From: Batkoa obscura
Lineage: Eukaryota > Entomophthoromycota > Entomophthoromycetes > Entomophthorales > Batkoaceae
Direction of reading: 5' to 3'
Length of the DNA stretch: 64,000 bases
NCBI GenBank assembly: GCA_030770535.1
Contig: JASVEC010000001.1
Coordinates: 496,001 to 560,000, forward strand
Shown here: positions 33,479 to 46,208 of the stretch, in pieces
How positions within the stretch are numbered: the first letter of the stretch is position 1
Layout: each line of letters opens with the position of its first letter
Program-made: the position numbers and the translations under genes
Notes under the pieces: model-generated
Told to the model about the DNA's origin: nothing
Database searches by the model: none
The model's input: only the letters and a program-made list of their open reading frames with translations

Positions 33479-35728
33479 TTAGGGTTGTATCCTCGAGTTT
33501 ATACTAATACGCATGCGTTCTATAGCATCGCTAACAGTTAAATGTACATATCTTGATGCATTACTTACAATTGGTTCAATCTCATCGCTTAAACCATTTA
33601 TTTTAAAATCGCCTTCTTCAATTAGTTGGACGTTAGCTTCGGTGGTTTGGTTATGAAAGCTTCGTGGTAAAATTGGAGCAACTGGACTTGTAACTCCAGA
33701 AAGTTCCAAAACTTTTAATACTTGAGGATTAGTTGACACAAAATGCATCTCAAAGAATTTAGTATCCTCGTTAAAGTTTAAAGAAGAAGAAGCAGAGTTT
33801 TCTCCACTAGCGCCTTCGATTGCAAATTCCTGATCTATATTCTCTTTGGACTTTACCTCAATTATTGTTTTATTGTCATTAACGCCAGCATACCTTGATA
33901 ACATGTCTCTGATATCAAATAAACCTTGTAGTCCAGAAGAGTCGATTAAATTAACTGAACTAAAATCGAAAATAATAGCTTTAAGATATGTGAGAGATTT
34001 AGAATCTGGAGCAGCAATACCAGTTTGCCTTTCTCTTGCTGCTCTAAGCTTATTTCCTCTTACTTCTAAATCATCACACCATAATTTATCTTCCGGATTT
34101 ATAACCGCAGATCCAGATTTAGTTACTTCCAAAACAACATCTAAAAGGCTATCTCTGATGTAGTCAATATTTGGAAATATTAATGATTCTTGAGGCTTAA
34201 AGATGAGTACTCCTGGAAGAGGAGAGGATGTTTTATATCCTGGATGTTTTTGATCAATAAATACTCCAGATCTTCCAACAACTTGAGCCAATAGATATAG
34301 ATGTGGGCGTGCAATTTGGTATACTAAAATAAGGAAAGCTAAACCTACTGAAGAGGCAATACCAATTTCTGCTCCTGCAAAAAAGGTGGCTAAGGTTGCT
34401 AATAAAAATACTAGACAATCACTTGGTTGAACTTTCCAAAGGTCTAAAACAACTTTGTAGGAAGAAATAAGAGAAGAAGCAGAAACTATAATGATAGCGG
34501 AGAGGGTAGCACTAGGTATATAGTAGAAAGCAGGGGTAAGGAAACCTAGAGCCATTAATACGACTGTACCTGTCCAAATCCCGGCAAAAGGAGTACGTAC
34601 TCCAGACTGGGATTTTACTGCAGATCTTGAAAAGGAACCAGTTGCTGGGAAAGCACCAAAGAAAGAAGCAAAGAAATTACAAACACCCAAAGCAAAGAGT
34701 TCTTGAGAAGAAGAAACTTGGTAACTAGATTGACGAGCAAAGGCTTTACACAAAGCAACATGTTCTAAAACACCAATAAGAGTAACTGGAATCAACTCTA
34801 ATGCTACATCCGATAATAACTGTGGGTTAAGATTAGGTACCCCAATGTAGTTAAATCCTTTTGGTACTTCTTTTACAATTTTCAATGTAAATTTTGGGTT
34901 GGAATTAAATACCAAGAATGAAATGATAGTGAAGATTAACACAGCAAGGCCATTAGAAGCAATTTTTAAAAATCTAATTGATGGGTATTTTTTTAAAAAT
35001 CTTTTAGAAATGAAGTCCAGGATAAGGATGAAAGCTAATGAACTAAGTCCGAACGCAAGGTCTCTCCAATTAAGATTTGGTATGTTTGTAAAAAAATTAT
35101 AAATAATTGTGATAGTAGGATCGTTGGATGATACATTAGGGATACCCAATAAAGGGGCAGCCTGAGTAAGAATAATTGTGAATGCAGAACCTGTAGTAAA
35201 TCCAATAATAACAGGATTGGGAATTAAATCAAGTAAAATACCAAGCCTAAATATACCCATGATGAAAGTTATCATAGATCCTAAAAAGGCCAGAGCAACG
35301 GCAATATCTACCGCAGAAAATTGAGATCCATGATTTAACACCCTTGTAACTACAGAGCCCACAAGTAAAGATAATACAGCAGTAGGCCCAACAGAAATTT
35401 CTCTTGAAGTTCCCATAAGAGAATAAAGCATGACACCCATAAAACCAGTATATAAGCCATAAACTACAGGCAAATTAGCCAATTTTGCATATGCTAAAGA
35501 TTGAGGCACAACCATAACACCAACAGTTACACCAGCGATAAAGTCGCCTAAGAGCCATTTTCTATTATACTTGGTTGCCCATGAAAATATCGGAAAAAAA
35601 GATTTAAAGTAGGTTGGAGAGGCTTCTTTTATACGGTGAAGAGTATGGACTGTCTTTTCTTTAAAATTTAATTCACCAAAGTAATTTCGTGCTTCAATAT
35701 CGTCTTTTAATTTTAACTGTTCGTTCAT
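33479..35728 (-). CDS. Sulfate permease 2 (SulP/SLC26 family)
   Basis: Intact 749-residue paralogue of permease 1, one exon. It keeps VPQSLAYAKLANLPVVYGLY, GTSREISVGPTAVLS and PATGSFSRSAVKSQSGVRTP in the membrane core, and DSSGLQGLFDIRD in the STAS domain. It differs from permease 1 throughout and does not share the near-identical block found between copies 1 and 3. It lies divergently from the broken copy, with starts 2.8 kb apart. Expected role is high-affinity proton-coupled sulfate uptake at the plasma membrane, by family inference. Confidence 0.95.
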   Translation of the reverse strand: MNEQLKLKDDIEARNYFGELNFKEKTVHTLHRIKEASPTYFKSFFPIFSWATKYNRKWLLGDFIAGVTVGVMVVPQSLAYAKLANLPVVYGLYTGFMGVMLYSLMGTSREISVGPTAVLSLLVGSVVTRVLNHGSQFSAVDIAVALAFLGSMITFIMGIFRLGILLDLIPNPVIIGFTTGSAFTIILTQAAPLLGIPNVSSNDPTITIIYNFFTNIPNLNWRDLAFGLSSLAFILILDFISKRFLKKYPSIRFLKIASNGLAVLIFTIISFLVFNSNPKFTLKIVKEVPKGFNYIGVPNLNPQLLSDVALELIPVTLIGVLEHVALCKAFARQSSYQVSSSQELFALGVCNFFASFFGAFPATGSFSRSAVKSQSGVRTPFAGIWTGTVVLMALGFLTPAFYYIPSATLSAIIIVSASSLISSYKVVLDLWKVQPSDCLVFLLATLATFFAGAEIGIASSVGLAFLILVYQIARPHLYLLAQVVGRSGVFIDQKHPGYKTSSPLPGVLIFKPQESLIFPNIDYIRDSLLDVVLEVTKSGSAVINPEDKLWCDDLEVRGNKLRAARERQTGIAAPDSKSLTYLKAIIFDFSSVNLIDSSGLQGLFDIRDMLSRYAGVNDNKTIIEVKSKENIDQEFAIEGASGENSASSSLNFNEDTKFFEMHFVSTNPQVLKVLELSGVTSPVAPILPRSFHNQTTEANVQLIEEGDFKINGLSDEIEPIVSNASRYVHLTVSDAIERMRISINSRIQP

Positions 35729-38562
35729 CGTTCGTTAGATTATTAATTATTAATTATTAATCAATAAAAAATATTGTCATTAGTATTCTAATTGCTGATT
35801 TTTATAGTATAATTTTGTTTCTCCTTATTTTTAACTAGTGGTAGGGTCATAATATGAAAAGATTGTGCCATTTTATGTCTGGATTAGAACTAAGAAATTG
35901 AAACAAAAATTATAGATTATAAATTTTTATTAAGAGTTGTTTTTATTTCTATTTAAAGGCAAAACTTGCTTAAAATTCTAAATGAATTTGCTATTCTTGT
36001 GAATGATAGAGATCATTAAGCTTTCTAATTTAATAATGATAATCAAATGTCCAAACAAAAATCATAAATGATTCTAGATTAACCATTATTTTTGTGTACT
36101 TTATGTAAGGTACAACGGTTTATCTGAGTCAACTTTGGGACAAAACAAAAAGATAATTAAAAATAAGATCTAGGATTATGCTGTATATCGATAGAAAAAA
36201 CCTAATAAAAAACCAAAGTCAGTGTAGAATTAGCCCAATATCATCATTTTGTACTAATAGCACGTCATTTGACAGAATATAACCACCATCCTAGGTGTTT
36301 TAATATCAAAACCTTAATCAAATGTATTAGAATAGCTTATTCTGACTAATATATATGTGTATTAAATGCATTCGGACATTTATCGGTTCATTAACTATGG
36401 TTTAATGCCTACCACAATACACTATACGCCATATATTGTTAAGTTGTTTAATAGATATGATTAGGTAATAGTTCCAAACAAATATGAAATTAAGTTATTG
36501 GTATAGCTCATTTATATCATTTTGCTATTTGTAGTTAGTTTGAGTTATTTGTGTAAAAAGAGGCTATTTTTCTACTATTATATTTTAGATTATATTTTCG
36601 TATTAATACATAGTGGTTAAGCCAATTATTAAATATACTATTAGTTAAATTATATAATGCTCATCAGAGTACGTTTAGTATACTATATTATTTACTAGAT
36701 TACTGTCATTCAATTTTAAGGTTCACTTAATAGTTCAAACACTAAGTTATAGGGTAATCTAGAGACTCACCTTAACAGGGATATCTAAAGCTGTTTAAAG
36801 TAACTATTATATATAGTATAATGACTTTTAGTACGTTGATTTCTTTTCCCTATTAATCAATATTTTTGACATAATTAAGCTTTGTTTCTTTTTTTCTAAA
36901 TAACCTTTAAAACACTTAATACCTTAGTTAAATTGATGTTATGAAGTTTTAACTATTATTCCTACTTTTTTTTCATAGTGTTCTAACTATGCTCAAGAAT
37001 TGTATAAAAGTTCTATGAAATTATAAGCGTCTTAATTTCCATTCAAGTATCCTTTAAGCTTTATTTTCTGCTTTTAAATATTACAATATAAGATTAACAG
37101 TTGTATACCTTTTCCCCCAATAATAAGATACTTGGGAGCCTCCGTCTTTTTCAAGGTTTTCTAAAAGATAAAAAATTAACAGTTGATATATTTTGGCTAA
37201 ATATACATAAACTCCACAATATTATATTACCTTTATTTATGAAAGATTTCTAATATAAAGTAGAACTACAATTTAATATCATTCTGATTAAAATTAGATT
37301 GGTTATTTTAAGTTTGATACTATAATAACATTGTTTACAAATTTTGAGAATACCAACGTTTTATATTGAATGTTGATAAAACTTGATTTTTTATAAAGCA
37401 CAATATAAGTTTACTTAAACAAAAAAATTTATATCTAAAAAAATTATAACTTGCTGAATATAAACAAAGCTACTAAATTTTACATGCAAATCAGTTTTAA
37501 TTTTATTTTAAAGTGTTGTGAAATTTAATGCTCAGGAAAAAAGTTGTAAAGTTTTTTAGTTAACTGTTTATAATAACCAAAAAAAACAATATATGAGGGT
37601 GTTTTTTTTAGCTTCATCATTTTTTCCATTTTTTAAGCGCTATTTGAGTGAAAAGATTGTTAGTAAAATTATTGAACGAAAAAATATGTCCCTATATTAA
37701 GTTTCTTAGTTAAAAATTCAATAAAGCAAAAATTAAACAAATGTAAGTTAATGATTTATTATTTTTTAATAAATATATTTATGATAAAAATTATATTGTA
37801 TGTTATAGAAAATTTATACAGATTATTTTTAGCATGTTAAAAATTAACTTAGTACAGGTTATAAAATTTGAGTAATTTTTATAAAATATACCCTGGTTAT
37901 ATAAAGTATAATTTTGATATTTTATACAATTTAACTGTTGGTATACTTCAACCTATCCATATGCTGTTTTTCCACCCTATTATTTTTATAACTTACTACA
38001 CATCTGCTAGTTTTTATATAAAGCTACTAATTGTTTGGCTCATATCAATATCTTGCTAGTGGAATAAAGTACAACTTTAAAAAATTTGATTATTCAGTAG
38101 TAAAAGCGTTGAACTCAATAATACAAGTTCTCAATTTTCTTTAGAAACATAGCGTAAAATCAACAGCAATCCTTAATTTAAGAGCATTTCTATGTTTGTA
38201 GACAAAATTACACACATCTATGAGTCCTTTAGCCATGTGTTAGAAAAAAGGGAACACAACCTGGATATTAAAATAACTAGCTTTATTGAGTAATAATTTA
38301 AATAATTATTTTTATTTCTTGAATTATGAATTTATGGTACTTCGGGGTAAAATTAACATTTAAAACTGCTGTGATAGGATTTCTATATTTAAAAATTTAA
38401 AGTATAGCGAATGAATATGTTTACTACAAAACTCATTTATCAAATCCAGTAATACAAATTAGTGGAGAAAGAAAGGAAATCAAAAAATGACTCACAAGTA
38501 AATAAAGAAGTATAACTAGACATATAAATAGACAGAAGGCGGGAAGAATACATGATTAAAAA
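35729..38562. other. Intergenic between divergent permeases 2 and 3
   Basis: 2.8 kb of AT-rich DNA with one family A element (37591-37697). The promoter of permease 2 must lie at its left edge. A short TATAAATA-like run at ~38522 precedes the broken copy. A 63-codon hydrophobic frame at 37868 starts without an ATG and is not supported as a gene. Confidence 0.5.
37591..37697 (+). mobile_element. MITE family A, complete copy
   Basis: 107 bp, from ATATGAGGGTGT to ATGTCCCTATAT with TA edges. The interior has TTTTTAAGCGCTATTTGAGT and GATTGTTAGTAAAATT, almost identical to the family consensus. Confidence 0.85.
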
Positions 38563-40797
38563 ATGTTGACAACTTTAAAATTTAGCGATGACATACAAGA
38601 AAGAAAATACCATGGTGATTTAACAACCAAAGAAAACGTTTGTTTAATTGCAAAACAAGCAAAGCGTGAAATATCAGACTATTTCAAATCCTTCTTCCCC
38701 ATCTTTAATTGGCTTCCAAATTATAATCGTAAATGGATATTACAAGATATGATAGTTGGAATCACCGCAGGAATCATGCTTGTCCCTTAATCTTTAGCTT
38801 ATGCAAAACTAGCTAATTTACCGTTAGCTTATGGCTTATACATCTCTTTTATATGTCTAATTTTATATCCACTGATGGGTACCTCTAGGGAAGTCTCTGT
38901 TGGCTCTACAGCCATGTTGTCTCTAATAATAGGCTCTGCTATTACTAGAATAACAAAAATTAATCCCGATTTTTCACCAGTAGATATTGCAGTTGCTTTG
39001 ACTTTCTTAAGCTCTATTATTACGGCTATTTTGGGAATATTTAAGTTAGGAATCATTTTAGATCTAATACCAAAGCCAGTAATTATGGGTTTTACTTCGT
39101 GTGCTGCTTTAACAATTATTTTAACTCAGGTGCCTATCCTCCTTGGAATTCCAAATGTATCTTCAAGTGATTCGACTACAACCGTTATTTATAACCTGTT
39201 TTCGAATATTCCGAAACTTGAATGGATAGATTTGATGTTTGGTTTGTGTTCTTTGTCATTTATATTTACTTTGAATTTCGTATCTAAAATTTTAAGTCCA
39301 AGGTACCCAGCTATGAGATTTTTAAAAGGGCTTTCAATTGGTTTAACTATGTTAATATTTACAGTCGTTTCGTTTGTGATGTTTAAAACTCGACCCGATT
39401 TTGATTTGAAAATCGTCAAAACGGTGTCCCAAGGTTTTAGTTATATAGGAACACACAACCTTGACCCCAAGCTATTAGCTGAAGTTTCTCTTGATTTGTT
39501 ACCTGTGATTTTAATTGGAGTTTTAGAACACATAGCTCTATGTAAAGCTTTTGCAAGACAAGGTGGTTATCAAATCTCATCTTCTCAGGAATTATTTGCC
39601 TTAGGAACCAGCAATTTATGCGCTTCATTCTTTTCAGCCTATCCAGCCACCGATTCTTTTACAGGATCTGCTATAGTTGCACAATCAGGGGTTCATACCC
39701 CATTGGCTAGTTCTTTTACAGGAATAGTTGTATCAATGACAATAAGTTTCCTTGCACCAGCCTTTTTTTATATCCCAAATGCTACTTTGGCTGCAATTAT
39801 TGTTGTTTCAGCTTCCTCATTGATATCTTCATACAAGACTGTCTTTCATTTATGGAAAATTCAGCCCACTGATTGTTTAGTTTTTCTGTTGGCAGCCTTG
39901 GCTACTTTTTTTGCAGGAACTGAGATTGGTATTGGGTCTTCCTTGGGCTTGGCGTTTTTGATATTAATCTATCGCATTGCACGTCCACACCTTTATTTAT
40001 TATCTCAAGTTATCAATCGAACCAATGTATTTATTGACCATAAACATCCAGCTTATGACACTAAGTTTCCATTGCCCGGTGTTTTAATTTTCAAACCTCA
40101 AGAATCTTTAATCTTTCCCAATATTGATTACTTTAAAACTTGTATTTTAGATTTGGTCCTAGAAGCTACTAAAAGCGGTGCTCCACCTACGAAATCCGAA
40201 AATAAACTATGGTGCGAAGATTTGGAGCAAAGAGGGCATAAGCTTCGTAAATTACGTGAAGAAAAGACTGGAATTGCTGCTCCAAGTGTTCATTCTTTGC
40301 CTTTCCTTAAAGCAATCATTTTGGACTTTGGCTCTGTTAATCTCATTGATTCTTCTGGACTAGAAGGTTTGTTTGATATCAGGGATACCTTATCCAAATA
40401 CGCTGGGGTAGAAGCACTCAACAGATTATCTCTAGAAAACAACAAAGAACCCGAAAAACTGGATTCTATTGAAGAAATCAATGAAGAGTTTATAAGGGGG
40501 CCACAAAATCAATTAAACGATGCTTTTTTTGAAATTCATTTTATATCCACTCATCCCCAAATACTTAAGGTATTAGAATTGTCGGGAATTACTACTCCAG
40601 TTGCTCCAATTGTTCTTCCTTCTTTAGTAAGGCATCTAACAGCAAACAATATGACAGTACAGGATAGCGTAATGACCACTTTGAGTCTTACCGCTGGGAT
40701 TGAACCTATTGTATGTAACGCTTCAGTGTTTGTGCATCTTACGGTAGGTGATACTGTTAAAAGAATATCTAAAAGGATGGCCAAAAATAGATTTTAA
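38563..40797 (+). pseudogene. Sulfate permease 3, interrupted by a nonsense codon
   Basis: Paralogue most similar to permease 1 (same MLTTL.FSDDI start). At 38788-38790 the glutamine codon of the VPQSLAYAK signature is TAA, which ends the frame after 75 residues; the rest stays open to 40797. Relaxed constraint shows elsewhere: SVGPTA has become SVGSTA, and PATGSFSRSAV has become PATDSFTGSAI. In contrast 39842-40494 is almost identical to permease 1. An internal ATG at 38875 could open a 640-residue product lacking the first membrane segments, which is unlikely to work. The stop could also be a sequencing error, but the motif changes argue for real decay. Confidence 0.85.
39842..40494 (+). 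repeat. Gene-conversion tract, copy in permease 3
   Basis: Partner of 4593-5245; see that entry. The edges are sharp: upstream the last mismatch is at 39841, and downstream divergence resumes right after TTTATA at 40494. Confidence 0.9.
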
Positions 40798-41992
40798 TTA
40801 TACAATCAATCGGGTTTTTTAATAAATGTTCTAATAGTTTACATTATTTGCTTTTTAATATACTATCTTCCGCATTTTAATATGGATGTCATAGTTAAAA
40901 GTTAGTTTATATGGCTAAAATTGAAAAACCAGACTATTTTATACAATTGCCTAATGGCTTATACAATTTTATAAAGTGATGTTGTCTCAGAAAATTTTAA
41001 GCATTATTTTAATTCTGTACTGTTCTATTTAATAGAATCAGTATAAACTATATAGAAATACTTTTATTGTTTCAACATTTAGCTGATAATGTTTTTAAAT
41101 TTTGTTTTATAAAAATACAGACTGTTTTTACTTAAGGGGGGTACTTTTTAAAAAACAAAAAAGATAAAAAGAAATTAAATAATAAAAACAACTTAAGGTA
41201 TATATTAGTATATCCTTTTTTTTAAATAAAAATTTACATTATAAAATAAAAATTTATTCTTAGTTAAAAAAAGTAGTATAGTTTTATTTTATAGAAGTTT
41301 ATTATATTATTTTTATATTTTAAATAATATACATGTAAAATTGATTTTTTAAATTTATAGCTTTTTAAAAACTTCAAAATAAACTTTTTTGTTAGCTGGG
41401 TTATAAATTATAATTTTAAACTAATAAACATATAGAATTATATTATAGATATTTTGTTTTTAAAATTTTATTATTAAAAAAACTTTTAATGTGAATACAA
41501 ACTAGTAGTAATTTTTTTAATTAAATTGATGCTGTCTCAAAAATTTATTTTTTCAAAATCTTATTGGGGAAAAAGTTAAATTTTTGAACTTTACTGCTTT
41601 AGTATTATTAATAATTTCGTTATTTCATAATATTTTAAATAAAAAAATATTAAAGTGTTATACTATTGAGGAAAAACCATTTATAATGTTTTGTGTTTAA
41701 ATGTTTTTCTTTTTTTTAACTGTAATTTTAAAACTGCCTCCAATATGTAAAAACCTGTATAATAAAAAATGCACTCTCATTATCATTAAGTAATAAATTC
41801 ATTAAAATAGTTCGATTAAAAATTAAATTATCTAATTGAATTGTATTTAATCAAAGTAAAATATAAGGAAATCAGTATTGAGGATAGTAAAATGTTGTCT
41901 AAAAATAAAAAAAAAGTACAGTTTGTATAAAAAAATGATGTGGCTCCCATATGTAGTAGATATGCTTTTGTTCTATTTTAATTGTTAACCAT
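40798..41992. other. Intergenic, convergent
   Basis: Very AT-rich spacer with long A and T runs. No family A or B element and no gene recognised. Confidence 0.5.
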
Positions 41993-42790
41993 TTATTTTC
42001 TTTTATTAACTATAGGAAGTTGGAGGGCAGACATGAGAAGTCTGGCATTAGGATCACGGTAAGAAGTGGTATTAAAAACGATATTAAAACCGGAAATATT
42101 AGGTATCATATCATAAATAATTTCTAGATCTGGGAATAAACCTACAGCAGAAGGTGGAAACCCTAAAGCTAAGTTACCTGTACCATCTCCAGATTGAGAA
42201 GAGAAGCCTTCCCATTCTTTAATTCTTGGTAATACTACTTCTACTAATTTATCTAAAAATGAATACATAGCCCCACCAGTTAAAGTAACTTGACAACCAA
42301 CTGGCTGACCTTTTCGTAGTTTCCATACAGCTACATTGGATTTTGATACTACTGTAGTTGCTTTTTCGCCAGTAATAGATTGTAACATAAGATAAGCGGA
42401 AAGTAAAGCATATTTATTAGTAATAGCTTCTTTCATCATAAGTTGTATTTCAATCTTTTCTAATTCTGGGATATTATTTGGACCTATCAATAAATCGGAA
42501 GGTCTCTTTGGTCGAATACTACCTTTTTTATGAATGATTTTCCCATCTTCATCAAATCTAGGACCTTGAAAACTTTCTCTTTTATATGGTTGGTTTTGAG
42601 TAGCATCTACTTCTTTTCCAGGATATTGAAACTTCATGGTCATTAAATCTTCTTGTATAACATCATAATAAAAATCTTGTAATCTATTGTATCCTATACT
42701 ACCTCCACTTTTCACTTTATTCGCTGCATTACTAATGCTTCTATACCCTAATCTATGTGTCAATGGTTTTAATAGTTTTGTAAAATTCAT
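41993..42790 (-). CDS. Mitochondrial ribosomal protein uL5m (MRPL7)
   Basis: 265-residue large-subunit mitoribosomal protein, one exon. The N terminus is basic and hydroxylated (FTKLLKPLTHRLGYRSISN), a typical presequence. The uL5 core follows: LQSITGEKATTVVSKSNVA, WKLRKGQPVGCQVTLTGGAMYSFL, and GNLALGFPPSAVGLFPDLE, ending in FNIVFNTTSYRD. It binds the central protuberance and the mitoribosomal RNA there. Length is close to yeast MrpL7. Confidence 0.93.
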   Translation of the reverse strand: MNFTKLLKPLTHRLGYRSISNAANKVKSGGSIGYNRLQDFYYDVIQEDLMTMKFQYPGKEVDATQNQPYKRESFQGPRFDEDGKIIHKKGSIRPKRPSDLLIGPNNIPELEKIEIQLMMKEAITNKYALLSAYLMLQSITGEKATTVVSKSNVAVWKLRKGQPVGCQVTLTGGAMYSFLDKLVEVVLPRIKEWEGFSSQSGDGTGNLALGFPPSAVGLFPDLEIIYDMIPNISGFNIVFNTTSYRDPNARLLMSALQLPIVNKRK

Positions 42791-43111
42791 TTTTTTATAG
42801 TTTTATTTTTTTAATTCAATTTAATTTTTTAAATTAGCTAGAATCATTTAGTATCATTATTATGGGTAAAATGGATTATTTTATTCTCCTTTAACCAATG
42901 GTTATCAGCTAATGTTTGACCAATTAAATTTTAACAGAATTACTAAGCTTCCTTTCGTCATCATCTAATTCAAAAGCTATAGCTTAGAGATTTTATCTTT
43001 ATTTTTATTTAATTCAACTGATTTTTTTTACGAAGCGGAGAGCAAATAAAGAAACTCGACAAAATATTACAGAAAAACAAACTCATTTTTAAAAGCAATT
43101 AAGTAAAAAAA
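42791..43111. other. Divergent promoter region of MRPL7 and RPT6
   Basis: 320 bases between two divergent genes, AT-rich. It must hold both promoters. No specific site identified. Confidence 0.5.
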
Positions 43112-44629
<1,518 letters not shown>

Positions 44630-46208
44630 ATTTCAAGGTTTTTTTATTAATGTTCCACTTATTTATTTAATTGAGAGTTTGTTTTACAATGGTGCTATTG
44701 ATTTATACTATTTATTATACCTATTGTGTCTATAACGAAATTTTGTTTTTGTATATTTTGTATGCGTCTTTATTTTTGATATTTGTTCTAAATACAATAA
44801 TTTAGAAGTGAGTTGTTACTCTTAACTCAAACTTTTCAAAATAATTAAACGTTTACAATATTAAAATTGAAACTTCATTTTAATTTTAAATAATGTTTAA
44901 AACTTTGATTTTTATGTTTATAACTATTCATTAATTTAGAATTATAAAAATGTTATAAAGTAAATTCTTGTTTCTTATAAGAACATAACTAGAAAAAATA
45001 AAATTATTTCTGGTTTCTAATTTTCTCATGAAATTCAATATATGGGGATGTTTTTTTGGTTTCATTATTTTTTCCATTTTTTAAGCGCTATTTGAGTGGA
45101 AAGACTGTTAGTAAAATTCTTAAACAATCTTTGCGCTCTAACAATTTTTCCACTCAAATAACACTTAAAAAATAGAAAAAGTAATAAAACCAAAAACATC
45201 CTCATATGGAGTGTGTTTTTTGTTTTAGTATTCCACCAATAATATTTTCAAATTTTACAGTGAACGTAAAATGAGCAAAAAAATAAAATAAATAAAAGCG
45301 TTCCCAAATGTTTTTTTTGATAGCTTGTGTTATTATTATTATTCAAAATTTCATAATCATGTTTTTATTACAATTTTTAAATAAACTTTTTAAAAAACTC
45401 AATCTAACAAATGAGATACCTGTATACTGAGTAAAATTCATTTCTATTTAGTTTAATTTGGTATATTAATTTTAACTTTTAATAGCTAAATTTTAAGGTT
45501 ATTAGTTAAAGTTTAGCTGTGTGTAAGTTAATATTAATATTAAAAAATAAAATTATAACGTTTAGTTTATTTTGATGACTATTTGCTTTTTATTGAACCA
45601 TTTTAATACCTCTTTTACCGTCACCTCCTATTGTATACACCATTTACTGTTAAACACATGTTTAAAAACTCCTCCATTAATCCTTTTGAAATCTTTCTAA
45701 CAAAATTAATAATTTATTACAAACTTACCATTCAACACATTAAAATTATTATTTACAATCAATAATAAATAAAACCTAAGTATCAATATAACAACCTCAT
45801 TAATTTTGATAGACGTTATTGGCTAAGCAAATTAATATAAAAACATCAAAATCTTTATTTTTTAATAAACTATTAAGCAATATTAAATGAAATTAAAAAA
45901 CACTTAGTATTGACATTAATAAGTATTATTATTCTTTTGGTTTTGTATTAATAAAGTCAATACACTCTTGTTATTTTACTTTTAAGATCTTTGAAATGAA
46001 TAACTATTGAGTCTATTTATTTAAGATAATTTATTTTGAAAGTTACTAAAAGTCTGAATAATGTGTAATGGAATATAAATTAAAAAAACAACCAAAATTT
46101 TATTATTTGATAATAATTTATAATAGAAGAAAGTAAGAAAAAGAGTGACTTCCGCTCCTAATTCGCCAGTATATAGAGTAACCTTGCCATCGAAGTGCAA
46201 CATTCTTT
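44630..46208. other. Intergenic, convergent
   Basis: AT-rich spacer of 1.6 kb with the composite family A element at 45040-45207 and nothing else supported. Confidence 0.5.
45040..45207. mobile_element. MITE family A, composite head-to-head copy
   Basis: 168 bp. A forward left arm (TATGGGGATGT to TTAGTAAAATTCTTAAACAA) runs straight into the distal part of a reverse copy (CTAACAATTTTTCCACTCAA to CATCCTCATA). The result is a long imperfect palindrome with ~75-base arms and TA at both edges. Confidence 0.8.

Noticed and set aside
38875-40797. Internal-ATG product of permease 3 as a functional truncated transporter
   Set aside because: It would lack the first membrane segments and carries altered signature motifs. 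The family needs the complete core.
46021-46203. 60-codon minus-strand frame downstream of the 381-residue protein
   Set aside because: It lies in the 3' flank, has no start context or family, and is probably untranslated sequence.
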